Positions 17,516 through 26,095 of a DNA stretch of 64,000 bases are shown in pieces (the stretch's first letter is position 1; each line of letters begins with the position of its first letter). Source of the stretch: an uncultured Collinsella sp. (GTDB taxonomy: Bacteria > Actinomycetota > Coriobacteriia > Coriobacteriales > Coriobacteriaceae); the NCBI GenBank assembly GCA_900542945.1, contig UQPI01000001.1, positions 1 through 64,000 on the forward strand. The letters run 5' to 3'. Made by a program: the position numbers and the translations under genes. Under the pieces are notes generated by a model that ran no database searches, had not been told where the DNA came from, and saw only the letters and a program-made list of their open reading frames with translations.

Positions 17516-17630
17516 CCTGCTGTTTTGTTGATATGACGGCGCGTGCTGTTATGGCGCGCGCCGAAATGGCGCAACTATGAGCACCGTTTGGCGCCTGCTC
17601 GTCAGACGGTAGTGGGAGAGGAAGGCTCAG

Positions 17631-18734
17631 ATGAGCGACAGCAAGCATGTGACGTACGAGGACGCCGGCGTCGATACCGCCGAGGGCGGCCGCGCCGTCG
17701 ACGCTATTAAGCAGATGGTCAAGGACACCAACCGCCCCGAGGTCATCGGCGGCATCGGTGGCTTTGGCGGCCTGTTCTCGGCCGCCGCGCTTAAGGATCT
17801 GGAAGACCCGATCCTGATTAGCGGCACCGACGGCGTGGGCACCAAGCTCGTGCTCGCCCAGATCATGGACCGTCACGAGACGGTGGGCCAGGACTTGGTC
17901 GCCATGTGCGTCAATGACATTTTGGCTTCGGGCGCCGAGCCGCTGTTCTTCCTGGATTACGTTGCCATCGGTCACATTGAGGCCGAGCACATGGCAAAGA
18001 TCATCAAGGGTGTGGCCGACGGCTGCAAGCTCGCGGGCTGCGCGCTCGTGGGCGGCGAGATGGCCGAGCACCCGGGCGTCATGGCCCCCGCCGATTACGA
18101 CCTCGCTGGCTTTACCGTGGGTGTTGTCGATCGTCCCAAGATGCTCGACCCCGCGAACGTTCGCCCCGGCGACGTGATTCTGGGCCTGCCTTCCACCGGC
18201 GTGCACTCTAACGGCTACTCGCTCGTGCGCAAGGTCATCGGCGTCGACGGCATCAAGCCGGGCACGCCCGAGGCCGCCGCTAAGGCCGAGGAGCTGAGCC
18301 GCCCGCTCGAGGAGCTCGGCGGTGCATCGCTGGCAGACGCTCTACTGGCCCCCACGCGCATCTACGTCAAGCCGATCCTTGAGCTGCTGCGCGGTGGCGC
18401 CAACGTTCATGCCATTGCCCACATCACCGGCGGCGGTATTACCGAGAACCTCAACCGCGCGCTTGCCGACGACGTCGACGCTGTGGTCACCCGCAACGGT
18501 GCCGAGATGGGCTGGGACGTTCCGCCCGTCATCACCTATGTGTCGCGCCAGGCCGAGCTTGCGCCCAACGAGGCATGCAAGACCTTCAACATGGGCGTCG
18601 GCCTGTGCCTGATTGTCGCCCCCGAGGACGAGGCTGCCGTGACCGAGGCCCTGGTCGCGCTGGGCGAGAAGCCGTTCCGCGTGGGCGAGTGCGTCGAGGG
18701 TTCCGGTAAGGTCGTGTACTCCGATGAGCGCTAG
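17631..18734 (+). CDS. purM: Phosphoribosylformylglycinamidine cyclo-ligase
   Basis: A 367-residue AIR synthetase that closes the imidazole ring using ATP. Family motifs: ISGTDGVGTKLVLAQ, VGQDLVAMCVNDILASGAEPLFFLDY, LVGGEMAEHPGVM and the C-terminal HITGGGITENLNRAL. The start follows GGGAGAGGAAGG. It lies 155 bases after purF, separated by the repeat at 17473-17515, and overlaps purN by 11 bases, implying coupled translation. Confidence 0.96.
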   Translation: MSDSKHVTYEDAGVDTAEGGRAVDAIKQMVKDTNRPEVIGGIGGFGGLFSAAALKDLEDPILISGTDGVGTKLVLAQIMDRHETVGQDLVAMCVNDILASGAEPLFFLDYVAIGHIEAEHMAKIIKGVADGCKLAGCALVGGEMAEHPGVMAPADYDLAGFTVGVVDRPKMLDPANVRPGDVILGLPSTGVHSNGYSLVRKVIGVDGIKPGTPEAAAKAEELSRPLEELGGASLADALLAPTRIYVKPILELLRGGANVHAIAHITGGGITENLNRALADDVDAVVTRNGAEMGWDVPPVITYVSRQAELAPNEACKTFNMGVGLCLIVAPEDEAAVTEALVALGEKPFRVGECVEGSGKVVYSDER

Positions 18735-19422
18735 CGAGCAGATGGCTGCTGCCGAGGGCCTGGGCTTTGTGCCCTACACCCGTCCGACCGGCACCGATAC
18801 GGCCGAGCCGCTCAAGATTGGCGTGCTTATCAGCGGTTCGGGCACCAACCTACAGGCGCTGATCGACCTTATCGCCGCCGGCAAGCTCAACGCCTCGATT
18901 GAGCTTGTAGTGTCGAGCCGTCCTTCGGCCAAGGGCTTGCAGCGCGCCGAGCGTGCGGGCATCCAGACGCTCACGCTGTCCAAGGATGTCTATGCCGACC
19001 CCATCGCGGCTGACGGGATCATCGCGCACGAGCTGCTCGAGCGCGGCTGCGAATACGTGGTGATGGCCGGCTACATGCGCATGGTGCACACGCCGCTGCT
19101 GGCGGCGTTCCCCAATCGCGTGGTTAATCTGCATCCGGCGCTGCTGCCGAGCTTTACCGGCGCGCATGCGATCGACGATGCCTTTGTCCGCGGCGTTAAG
19201 GTGACCGGTGTGACCGTGCACTTTGCCAACGAGATCTACGACAACGGCCCCATCATCGCCCAGCGCGCGCTGGCTGTCGAGGAAGGCTGGGATGTCGACA
19301 TGCTCGAGGAGCACATCCATGCGATCGAGCATGTGCTGTATCCCGAGGTCGTGCAGATGCTCGCCGACGGTCGCGTCCACGTGCTGGAGAGCGGCAAGGT
19401 CGCAATTGATCCGGCACGCTAG
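18724..19422 (+). CDS. purN: Phosphoribosylglycinamide formyltransferase
   Basis: A 232-residue GAR transformylase that uses 10-formyl-tetrahydrofolate. Motifs: GVLISGSGTNLQALID near residue 32, MAGYMRMVHTPLL, and the active-site strand NLHPALLPSF with GAHAIDDAF and VHFANEIYDNGPII. An N-terminal extension of about 28 residues precedes the usual start; an internal ATG at 18742 is a possible alternative. It starts inside purM. A terminator follows. Confidence 0.94.
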   Translation: MSASEQMAAAEGLGFVPYTRPTGTDTAEPLKIGVLISGSGTNLQALIDLIAAGKLNASIELVVSSRPSAKGLQRAERAGIQTLTLSKDVYADPIAADGIIAHELLERGCEYVVMAGYMRMVHTPLLAAFPNRVVNLHPALLPSFTGAHAIDDAFVRGVKVTGVTVHFANEIYDNGPIIAQRALAVEEGWDVDMLEEHIHAIEHVLYPEVVQMLADGRVHVLESGKVAIDPAR

Positions 19423-19482
19423 TCGTGTGTAAGAGGGCTCATTGAGCGTTCTTTGGGACGTAAGCGATCTAGAAAATCTGAT

Positions 19483-19515
19483 AGGGCCCTGTCCGTGCGC
19501 GGGCGGGGCCCTTTT
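19483..19515 (+). terminator. Terminator of the purF-purM-purN group
   Basis: AGGGCCCTGTCC pairs with GGGCGGGGCCCT using G-U pairs around GTGCGC and is followed by TTTT. It begins about 60 bases after the purN stop. Confidence 0.75.
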
Positions 19516-19525
19516 GTGTGGTCTA

Positions 19526-19555
19526 CTCTACTTGCTATACTGCTAGCAAGTAGAG
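19526..19555 (+). promoter_or_regulatory. Operator-like inverted repeat of the toxin-antitoxin pair
   Basis: A perfect 10-bp inverted repeat CTCTACTTGC...GCAAGTAGAG is separated by ten bases that contain a TATACT -10-like hexamer (19536-19541). It lies just upstream of the antitoxin start at 19566. Autoregulation by RelB/DinJ antitoxins through such palindromes is known; here it is inferred. Confidence 0.7.
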
Positions 19556-19565
19556 AGGAGCCGCT

Positions 19566-19910
19566 ATGGGTACAGCAACGGTGCAGCTCAACACACGAAT
19601 CGACCCTATGCTCAAGGCCGGTGGCGATGCGGTCCTGACTCGTAATGGGCTGGGGCCGAGTGACGCCATTCGTGCGCTTTGGACCTATCTTGCCGAGCAT
19701 CAAACGTTGCCGGGATTTATGGTGACGGATAAGTGCGAGACGCCCCGTGCGAAGAGTCTTGCCGAACAGGGGTGTGGTCTGGCTTTTTCCTCATTGGGGT
19801 TGAGCTTCTCAGATTTTGCGCCAGGCGAATCATCGGCGGACAACTGGGATGCCGTACGCGATGATATGTATGACGCGATGATTGCCGACATAGAGGCGAA
19901 TTGCCGATGA
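19566..19910 (+). CDS. RelB/DinJ-family antitoxin
   Basis: A 114-residue protein. The N-terminus (TATVQLNTRIDPMLKAGGDAVL and LGPSDAIRALWTYL) fits the ribbon-helix-helix DNA-binding domain of RelB/DinJ antitoxins. The C-terminal part (about 50-114) would wrap the toxin. The start follows GAGAGGAGCCGCT. The stop codon overlaps the ATG of the PIN gene (ATGA), a typical antitoxin-toxin arrangement. RelB/DinJ antitoxins usually pair with RelE/YafQ toxins, so pairing with a PIN protein is a mixed type. Confidence 0.85.
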   Translation: MGTATVQLNTRIDPMLKAGGDAVLTRNGLGPSDAIRALWTYLAEHQTLPGFMVTDKCETPRAKSLAEQGCGLAFSSLGLSFSDFAPGESSADNWDAVRDDMYDAMIADIEANCR

Positions 19911-20374
19911 TTGAGGCAAAGCGGCTCTTGGTGGACACGAATGTTTGGCTTGATTACTACCTGCAAGAGGGCGCATTCGACAACGTGAGAAGATTGGTTG
20001 AACTGGCCGAAGCGGGAAAGATCGACCTTCTGTACGCGCCAACGACGGCAAAGGACGTGTTCTACATCTTGCCTCGGCGTCTAGCTCGACGGAATGTGAA
20101 TGGGATTAACGCTTCGTTCGGTCCGGCTGCATGGGCATGCGTCGAGCATATGATGCAGGTGGCAACGGCTTCCCCGCTTTCGATGGCGGAGTGCGAGATG
20201 GCGCGCATGCTTGGCAAGCGCATGCCGGACCTCGAGGACAATCTCATTATCGCCTCGGGCGATACGGCGGATGTTGACTACGTAGTCACGAGCGACCGAC
20301 GCATGTTGGAGACGATGCCCGAGGTATGCTTGACGCCCGCGCGCGCACTCGAGCTCATCGGGATCCTCGGCTGA
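19907..20374 (+). CDS. PIN-domain toxin
   Basis: A 155-residue PIN-fold ribonuclease, toxin partner of the upstream antitoxin. Acidic metal-binding residues are visible in RLLVDTNVWLDYY near the N-terminus, in PDLEDNLIIASG and in DYVVTSDRRM. I chose the ATG at 19907, which overlaps the antitoxin stop, over the TTG at 19901. Such toxins cleave RNA; the target is unknown. Confidence 0.85.
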   Translation: MIEAKRLLVDTNVWLDYYLQEGAFDNVRRLVELAEAGKIDLLYAPTTAKDVFYILPRRLARRNVNGINASFGPAAWACVEHMMQVATASPLSMAECEMARMLGKRMPDLEDNLIIASGDTADVDYVVTSDRRMLETMPEVCLTPARALELIGILG

Positions 20375-20439
20375 CCTTGCATACCCCGTTTCGCTATCAT
20401 ATTGAGCATTGTGGCCCTCATGCAACTTTGGAGGACGGT

Positions 20440-20904
20440 ATGGCGGATAACGAAGCACTGTTTACGCCTGAGCTGGTGTTTTTTGATTGGGAGTGCGCGA
20501 CGCCCGCCGAGGTGTTTGCGCGACTCGAAGGCGAACTTGCCCCACGCGGCTACATTGGCACCGGTTGGCTCGACGCCGTCCGCACGCGCGAGGATGCCTA
20601 TCCCACGGGGCTTGCCATGCCGGCGGCCAACATTGCCATCCCGCATACCGATCCGGGGTTTGTGGCTAAGCCCTACATCGCGGTGGTGAAGCCGGCCACG
20701 CCCGTGACATTCAATGCTATGGCGGGCATGGGTGCCCCTGTGCCGGCGCAGATCGTCATCAATTTGGGCATTGCCGAGCCGGGCGGCCAGGTCGAGGCCC
20801 TGCAAGCGCTCATGAATATCTTTATGGACGCGGACGTCGCAGCCGATGTGCTCGGCCAGACCACGCCCCAAGGCATGGTCGACGCCATCCGCCGCCACTT
20901 TTAA
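20440..20904 (+). CDS. Orphan PTS EIIA component (galactitol/fructose type)
   Basis: A 154-residue EIIA of the PTS_EIIA_2 family. The phosphorylated histidine is in ANIAIPHTDPGFV; the helix EALQALMNIFMDADVAADVL is typical. GGAGGACGGT precedes the ATG at 20440, and the longer frame from 20326 overlaps the PIN gene and is rejected. No EIIB or EIIC is adjacent, so it may serve a permease elsewhere or act in regulation. A GGGACAG-type hairpin begins one base after its stop codon. Confidence 0.85.
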   Translation: MADNEALFTPELVFFDWECATPAEVFARLEGELAPRGYIGTGWLDAVRTREDAYPTGLAMPAANIAIPHTDPGFVAKPYIAVVKPATPVTFNAMAGMGAPVPAQIVINLGIAEPGGQVEALQALMNIFMDADVAADVLGQTTPQGMVDAIRRHF

Positions 20905-20905
20905 A

Positions 20906-20962
20906 GCCGGCACTTGGGGACTGTCCCTAACTGCCGGCAGAAAAGGAACGTCCCCAAGTGCC
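20906..20962. repeat. GGGAC-core palindrome after the EIIA gene
   Basis: GGCACTTGGGGAC (20909-20921) is a perfect inverted repeat of 20950-20962. The interval holds a second pairing GCCGGC...GCCGGC and the core GGGGACTGTCCC. It begins one base past a stop codon. Confidence 0.8.
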
Positions 20963-21038
20963 AGGGTTGCCCCTTTGTCGCGGGGGCTGCGTTGTGACAC
21001 AATGGCGTTTGTTCGATTCGTGATGCGAAAGGCCAACT

Positions 21039-22259
21039 ATGGCAAACAAGAAAAAGAACTCCGAGGCCGTACCGACGCCCGAGCAGCAGGCCCGCGCCGC
21101 GTCGAGCTCTCGTAAGAAGCAGCGCAAGACGTACGTGTCTAAGACCGTCAAGATCGTTCTGGTGGTCATCGGCGTGCTGGCGATGCTGCTTTCCGTCTCG
21201 GCCATGGCATGCTCCGGCCTTATGTCGCAGGCAGAGGATACCTCGGGCTACAAGCTTACCGGCGGTGTGGCTGCCACTATCAACGGCACCAACCTCACCG
21301 AGGACACCGTGACCAAGCAGATCATGAGCATGCGCACGTCCTACGGCTACACCAAGGACAAGGACTGGGCGCAGTATCTGGTCGACAACGACCTCACGCC
21401 CAAAAAATATCGCAAGCAGCTCATCGACTCCTACACGCAGCAGATTCTGCTTCAGCAAGCGCAGAAGGAAAACGGCGTGACCGTCTCGGACGAGGAGGTC
21501 GAGAAGGCCTGGAAGGACGCCTGCAAGAGCGCCGGCGGCGCCAAGGCCTTTAAGAAGACCCTTAAGACCTACGGCTATACCGAGGACACCTACAAAGACT
21601 CGCTCAAGGAGAACCTGGCACAGCAAAAGCTTAAGGACGCCGTGGCGCCCACCAGCAAGCCCAAGGACAGCGAGATCGTCGATTACATCAACGAGAACCT
21701 GTCTAACTACAACGATGCCCGCCGCTCGTCGAACATCCTGATCAAGGTTGATTCCGACGCATCTGACGAGGACAAGGCCGCCGCCAAGGCCAAGGCGCAG
21801 GAGTGCCTGGACAAGATCAACTCCGGCGAGCTGAGCTTTGAGGACGCCGTGGAGCAGTACTCCGACGACACCGGCTCCAAGGAGAAGAAGGGCGATGTGG
21901 GTTGGGATAAGCTCACCACCTTCGTCGACAGCTACCAGACGGCGCTCGAGGGGCTCAACAAGGGCGATGTGAGCGACGTGGTCGAGTCGACGTACGGCTA
22001 CCACATCATCAAATGCACCGACTACTTCCACGTTGATAACCAGGTTGATGACATCAACCAGGTGCCCAAGGCCATCAAAAAGTACGTTTCCAACGTGGTG
22101 AAGACGCAGGCAGAGAGCACTGCGTACAGCGAGTGGCTGGAGCAGTACAAGAAGGACGCCGACATTACCGTCAACCCCATGCCCAAGGATGTGCCCTACA
22201 ACGTGAGCCTGAAGGGCGTTACCAAGAGCTCGACCGACGATTCGTCGACGACTGAGTAA
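21039..22259 (+). CDS. prsA: PrsA-type foldase (parvulin peptidyl-prolyl isomerase)
   Basis: A 406-residue exported folding factor. A basic head (KKQRKTYVSKTVK) precedes a membrane segment (IVLVVIGVLAMLLSVSAMAC) that may be a lipoprotein signal (SAMAC), though the lipobox is not canonical. A SurA-like N-terminal region follows (GGVAATINGTNLTEDTV). The parvulin domain lies at about 225-335 (SSNILIKVDSDASDEDKAAAKAKA, ELSFEDAVEQYSDD, GDVGWDKL, GYHIIKCTDY). The C-terminus is Ser/Thr rich. The start has AAAGG upstream. yqeY follows 54 bases later. Confidence 0.9.
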   Translation: MANKKKNSEAVPTPEQQARAASSSRKKQRKTYVSKTVKIVLVVIGVLAMLLSVSAMACSGLMSQAEDTSGYKLTGGVAATINGTNLTEDTVTKQIMSMRTSYGYTKDKDWAQYLVDNDLTPKKYRKQLIDSYTQQILLQQAQKENGVTVSDEEVEKAWKDACKSAGGAKAFKKTLKTYGYTEDTYKDSLKENLAQQKLKDAVAPTSKPKDSEIVDYINENLSNYNDARRSSNILIKVDSDASDEDKAAAKAKAQECLDKINSGELSFEDAVEQYSDDTGSKEKKGDVGWDKLTTFVDSYQTALEGLNKGDVSDVVESTYGYHIIKCTDYFHVDNQVDDINQVPKAIKKYVSNVVKTQAESTAYSEWLEQYKKDADITVNPMPKDVPYNVSLKGVTKSSTDDSSTTE

Positions 22260-22313
22260 TCATGGGACGGTGCTCGTGCGAGTGCCGCCCGCGCTATTGA
22301 GGAGGATTTGCAG

Positions 22314-22757
22314 ATGACCAACGAAGAGCTGCAGCAGGAAATGATCGCCGCCATGAAGGCCAAGGATAAGGTTCGCCTGTCCATCATTCGCCAGGTTAAG
22401 GCCGAAGTGAAGAACATCGAGGTCAACGAGCGTCGCGATGTGACCGAGGAAGACGTCAACAGCATGATCAAGCGTCTGATTAAGCAGACGAGCGAGACGC
22501 TGGAGATGTCCATCAAGGCCGGCACCGACCAGGAGCGTACCGACAACCTGACCGAGCAGGTCAAGATTCTGGAGAGCCTGCTGCCCGCGCAGGTTTCGGG
22601 CAAGGAGCTCGAGGCTCTGATCGAGCAGGTCATCGCCGAGCTGGGCGCCACGTCCAAGAAGCAGATGGGCCAGGTCATGGGGGCGCTCGGCAAAGCCACC
22701 GGCGGCAACTTCGACAAGCCTGCGGCGGCAAAGATCGTCGGTGCCAAGCTTGCCTAA
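22314..22757 (+). CDS. yqeY: GatB/YqeY-domain protein
   Basis: A 147-residue helical protein of the YqeY family, related to the tail of the GatB amidotransferase subunit. Motifs: AMKAKDKVRLSIIRQVKAEV, LPAQVSGKELEALI and KKQMGQVMGALGKATGGNFD near the end. I chose the ATG at 22314, eight bases after GAGGAGG, over an upstream TTG. The biological role of the family is uncertain. A strong terminator follows. Confidence 0.9.
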   Translation: MTNEELQQEMIAAMKAKDKVRLSIIRQVKAEVKNIEVNERRDVTEEDVNSMIKRLIKQTSETLEMSIKAGTDQERTDNLTEQVKILESLLPAQVSGKELEALIEQVIAELGATSKKQMGQVMGALGKATGGNFDKPAAAKIVGAKLA

Positions 22758-22784
22758 GGGCCGATCGACACATAGCTGATAGCG

Positions 22785-22818
22785 AGGGGCGCCGACCACG
22801 TGGTCGCGCCCCTTTTTT
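22785..22818 (+). terminator. Terminator of yqeY
   Basis: AGGGGCG and CGCCCCT enclose a nested CGACCA/TGGTCG stem and are followed by TTTTTT. Confidence 0.88.
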
Positions 22819-22837
22819 GATGGCAGCTGAAGGGCAC

Positions 22838-22902
22838 TCATTGGGGACAGACTTAAATGAGTACCCAACGAGCGGGTACTCATTTAAGTCTGTCCCCAAT
22901 GA
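22838..22902. repeat. 65-bp palindrome with a perfect 29-bp stem and GGGGACAG core
   Basis: Bases 22838-22866 are the exact inverted complement of 22874-22902, with a seven-base loop AACGAGC. The arm begins TCATTGGGGACAGACTTAAA. It lies after the yqeY terminator and has no T tract, so it is not needed for termination. It belongs to the GGGACAG family of this window, but its outer arms are unlike the other copies. Confidence 0.9.
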
Positions 22903-23019
22903 ACGCCAATGAGTGGGTGGAAGATTGCGGGTTCTTTACGGGAATGCAGTGTGGGCTGCGGAAACGTGGTTCTTTCCGTACAATAGTGCAATTCGTGTAA
23001 GCGCAGGGAAGGGACATTC

Positions 23020-23751
23020 ATGGCAGACATGATCGAGATCAAGCATCTCAACAAGTACTTTGGCGACCTGCATGTGCTCAAAGATATCAACCTCACCGTC
23101 AAGCGCGGCGAGAAGCTCGTAATGATCGGGCCCTCTGGTTCGGGTAAGTCGACGCTCATCCGCTGCGTCGATTATCTTGAGGAGCCTACGTCGGGTGAGG
23201 TCATCATCGACGGTACGCCGCTCACCAAAAAGAACCACCTGGAGATGGCTCGCAAGTATAGTTCCATGGTGTTTCAGCAGTTCAACCTGTATCCCAACAT
23301 GACGGTGCTGGGCAACCTGACGCTCGCGCCCATCAAGCTGCAAAAGAAGAGCAAGGAGGAGGCGACCGAGATCGCCATCGCCGCGCTCAAGCGCGTCGGC
23401 ATGGCGCATAAGGCCGGCGAGTATCCGCAGAATCTCTCGGGCGGTCAGCAGCAGCGCATCGCCATCGCCCGTGCCCTGTGCACCAAGCAGCCTATTATCC
23501 TGTTTGACGAACCGACCTCGGCGCTCGACCCCGAGATGGTCCAGGAAGTCCTGGACGTTATGATCGAGCTTGCGCAGGAGGATATCACCATGATCTGCGT
23601 GACGCACGAGATGGGCTTTGCGCGCCAGGTGGCCGACCGCGTCATCTTTATGGAGGACGGCCGCATTCTGGAGGAGGGCACGCCCGAGCACTTCTTCGAT
23701 AACCCCGAGAACCCGCGCTGCCGCGAGTTCCTGTCCAAGATTCTGCACTAG
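23020..23751 (+). CDS. Polar amino acid ABC transporter, ATP-binding protein
   Basis: A 243-residue ATPase of the GlnQ/HisP type. Walker A reads [19 protein letters not shown], the signature is [15 protein letters not shown] and Walker B is [15 protein letters not shown], followed by the H-loop [15 protein letters not shown]. The start has AGGGAAGGG upstream. It heads the operon ATPase, binding protein, permease, permease. Amino acid specificity (glutamine, glutamate, aspartate or cystine) cannot be fixed. Confidence 0.94.
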   Translation: MADMIEIKHLNKYFGDLHVLKDINLTVKRGEKLVMIGPSGSGKSTLIRCVDYLEEPTSGEVIIDGTPLTKKNHLEMARKYSSMVFQQFNLYPNMTVLGNLTLAPIKLQKKSKEEATEIAIAALKRVGMAHKAGEYPQNLSGGQQQRIAIARALCTKQPIILFDEPTSALDPEMVQEVLDVMIELAQEDITMICVTHEMGFARQVADRVIFMEDGRILEEGTPEHFFDNPENPRCREFLSKILH

Positions 23752-23759
23752 GCGCGGTG

Positions 23760-24635
23760 ATGGACATGACGGATATGACGAGGGCGGCCGTGTCGCGCCG
23801 TCACTTTTTGCAGCTGGCGGGCGCCGGCATGCTTGCGCTGACGGGGACCGCGCTTACCGGTTGCGGCAACTCCACCAGCGGCGAGGGCTCCGACAAGGGG
23901 TCCAAGCTTGCGGCCATCAAGTCGCGTGGCCATCTGAATGCCGGCGTTAAGAAGGACGTTCCCGGCTACGGTTATTACGACACCGCCAAGGGCCGCTTTG
24001 AGGGCATGGAAGTCGATTTGTGCTACCAGATCGCCGCTGCCGTCTTTGGCGTGAGCTACAAGGAGGCCCGCGCCCAGGAGCTTGTCGAGTTTACCGACGT
24101 AACGCCCAAGACGCGCGGCCCGCTGATCGATAATGGCCAACTCGACGTGGTCGCGGCGACCTATACCATCACCGACGAGCGCAAGAAGAGCTGGGATTTC
24201 TCGACGCCGTACCGTACCGACTACGTGGGACTCATGGTCAAGAAGCGTTCGGGCTTCACCTCGATTGAAGACCTGAACGGCAAGGTCATTGGCGTGAGCC
24301 AGGGCGCCACCACGCAGGGCCTGATCGAGCAGATGATCAAGGACAACGGCTTTAGCTGCAAGCCCGAGTTTAGGGCCTTTAGCGGCTACCCCATCATCAA
24401 GAGTTCGCTCGACGCCGGCAATATCGACGTCTTTGCCATGGACCGCTCCACGCTGGCCGGATACATGAACGAGACCGTTGAGCTGCTGCAACCCGAGGTC
24501 AAGTTTGGCGAGCAGGGCTACGGCGTGGCGACCAAGAAGGGCTGCGACCTTTCGGCCGTGGTCGATCAGGTGATTTGCGATCGCCTGGCCGACGGCTGGC
24601 TCGACCAAGAGGTCAAGACCTGGGGTCTTGTATAG
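23760..24635 (+). CDS. Amino acid ABC transporter substrate-binding lipoprotein
   Basis: A 291-residue SBP_bac_3 protein. The signal is unusual: SRRHFLQLAG is a twin-arginine motif, followed by a hydrophobic stretch and the lipobox LTGC, so it is probably a Tat-exported lipoprotein. The mature part has family motifs: GRFEGMEVDLCYQIAAAVFG, FTDVTPKTRGPLIDNGQLD and the later DLNGKVIGVSQGATTQGLIE. The start is ambiguous: a GTG at 23757 directly precedes the ATG at 23760, and neither has a clear ribosome-binding site. Confidence 0.9.
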   Translation: MDMTDMTRAAVSRRHFLQLAGAGMLALTGTALTGCGNSTSGEGSDKGSKLAAIKSRGHLNAGVKKDVPGYGYYDTAKGRFEGMEVDLCYQIAAAVFGVSYKEARAQELVEFTDVTPKTRGPLIDNGQLDVVAATYTITDERKKSWDFSTPYRTDYVGLMVKKRSGFTSIEDLNGKVIGVSQGATTQGLIEQMIKDNGFSCKPEFRAFSGYPIIKSSLDAGNIDVFAMDRSTLAGYMNETVELLQPEVKFGEQGYGVATKKGCDLSAVVDQVICDRLADGWLDQEVKTWGLV

Positions 24636-24660
24636 GCACATCGTCCAAGGAAGGAATCAA

Positions 24661-25407
24661 ATGCTCGAAGGATTATTTGACGCCGACCGTTGGTCGACGA
24701 CATTTCAAAACATGGGGCCCTTCTGGGAGGGCTTTGGCGTGACGCTGCAGGTGGTCGTTGCCGGCCTGCTGCTGTCGCTGGTGCTGGGCACGCTGCTGGG
24801 CGTGTTCTCGACCACCCGTTCGCGCGTGCTGCGCGCCATCAGCCGCGTGTACGTGGAGTTTTACCAGAACACCCCGTTGCCCGTACAGGTGCTCTTTATG
24901 TACATGGCCGGTCCGCAGTTTTTGCAGGCCATAACCGGTGCCGACCAGCCGGTGCGCATCGCGCCGTTCGTGCTGGGCTTCTTGGGCGTGGGTCTGTATC
25001 ACGCGGCCTACATTTCGGAGGTCATCCGCACTGGTATCGAGGCGGTTCCGCGCGGTCAGATGGAGGCGGCCCAGAGCCAGGGCTTCACCCGTGCGCAGGC
25101 CTACTGGTACATCGTGCTGCCCCAGACGTTCAAGATCATTTTGCCGCCGCTGTGCAACCAGGCACTCAACCTGGTCAAGAACACGTCGGTGCTGGCGCTC
25201 GTGGCGGGCGGCGACCTTATGTACCGTTCCGACAACTTTGTGAGTCTGTACGGCTACCTGCAGGGATACATCGTCTGCTGCCTTATGTATTTCATCATCT
25301 GCTTTCCGCTCGCCATGCTGGTGCAGTGGCTCGAGCGCCGCTCCAAGGAGCGTCCGCGCGGCGTGAGCCTGGCCGAGCTGGGGCTCGACAACGTAGAGGA
25401 GGCCTAG
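24661..25407 (+). CDS. Amino acid ABC transporter permease
   Basis: A 248-residue HisM/GlnP-type permease with several membrane helices (GFGVTLQVVVAGLLLSLVLG near the start). The family loop reads VSEV-type EVIRTGIEAVPRGQMEAAQS, then AYWYIVLPQTFKIILPPLCN. I chose the ATG at 24661, which follows AAGGAAGG, over the 24628 frame, which overlaps the binding-protein gene. The next permease starts 4 bases after the stop. Confidence 0.92.
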   Translation: MLEGLFDADRWSTTFQNMGPFWEGFGVTLQVVVAGLLLSLVLGTLLGVFSTTRSRVLRAISRVYVEFYQNTPLPVQVLFMYMAGPQFLQAITGADQPVRIAPFVLGFLGVGLYHAAYISEVIRTGIEAVPRGQMEAAQSQGFTRAQAYWYIVLPQTFKIILPPLCNQALNLVKNTSVLALVAGGDLMYRSDNFVSLYGYLQGYIVCCLMYFIICFPLAMLVQWLERRSKERPRGVSLAELGLDNVEEA

Positions 25408-25410
25408 CGC

Positions 25411-26049
25411 ATGGAAATCTTCAACGCGACCAACCTGCTCTACATTTGGGGCGGCTTTGTTAAGACAATCGAGATCTCGGCGCTGTCGATCTTTTTCTCG
25501 CTCATCTTTGGCACGGTGCTGGCGCTCGTTAAAAGCTATGCGCCTCGCCCGTTCCGTATTTTGGTGAGCGCCTATATCGAGCTGTTCCGTTGCACGCCGA
25601 ACCTGCTGTGGATTCTGTTTATCTACTTTACGGTGCAGGGTTTGGACATTGTGATTTCGACCATCGCCTTTACGCTGTTTACCAGCGCCGTTATGGCCGA
25701 GATTGTGCGCGGCGGCCTCAACTCGATTCCGCGCGGCCAGTTTGAGGCGGCGCAGAGCCAGGGCTTCGGCTTCTTTGCCACCATGCGCTACATCATTCTG
25801 CCTCAGACGTTTAAGACAATCATTCCGGCGCTGTTTAGCCAGTGCACGACCGTCATCAAGGACAGCTCGTATCTTTCGGGTATTAACGTGGCCGAGCTCA
25901 TGTACACGGCAAACGTCGTGATGGCCCATGCGATCGACTTGTCGCAGGTGCTTATGCTCTACGGCCTGGTGTTTGCGATGTACTTTGTGCTCAACTTTGG
26001 TATCTCGCTACTAGTCCGAGCTTACCAGCGTCGTGTGGTAGCCGCATAA
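25411..26049 (+). CDS. Amino acid ABC transporter permease
   Basis: A 212-residue second permease of the same transporter. It shows GFVKTIEISALSIFFSLIFG, ELFRCTPNLLWILFIYF, the EAA-type loop AEIVRGGLNSIPRGQFEAAQ and ILPQTFKTIIPALFSQC. The stop TAA shares its last A with a perfect GGGACAG palindrome (26049-26079). Confidence 0.92.
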   Translation: MEIFNATNLLYIWGGFVKTIEISALSIFFSLIFGTVLALVKSYAPRPFRILVSAYIELFRCTPNLLWILFIYFTVQGLDIVISTIAFTLFTSAVMAEIVRGGLNSIPRGQFEAAQSQGFGFFATMRYIILPQTFKTIIPALFSQCTTVIKDSSYLSGINVAELMYTANVVMAHAIDLSQVLMLYGLVFAMYFVLNFGISLLVRAYQRRVVAA

Positions 26050-26079
26050 TGTGACAAAGGGACAGTCCCTTTGTCACAT
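26049..26079. repeat. 31-bp perfect palindrome with GGGACAG core
   Basis: ATGTGACAAAGGGAC, one A, then its exact complement at 26065-26079. It begins on the last base of the permease stop codon and ends 17 bases before the start of the kinase-like gene, leaving room for AGAAAGGA. Confidence 0.9.
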
Positions 26080-26095
26080 AGAGAAAGGAATCGCG

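Noticed and set aside
15727..17574. 615-codon minus-strand frame opposite purF
   Set aside because: It is the antisense shadow of purF created by high-GC codon bias; its residues show no domain and it overlaps purF completely.
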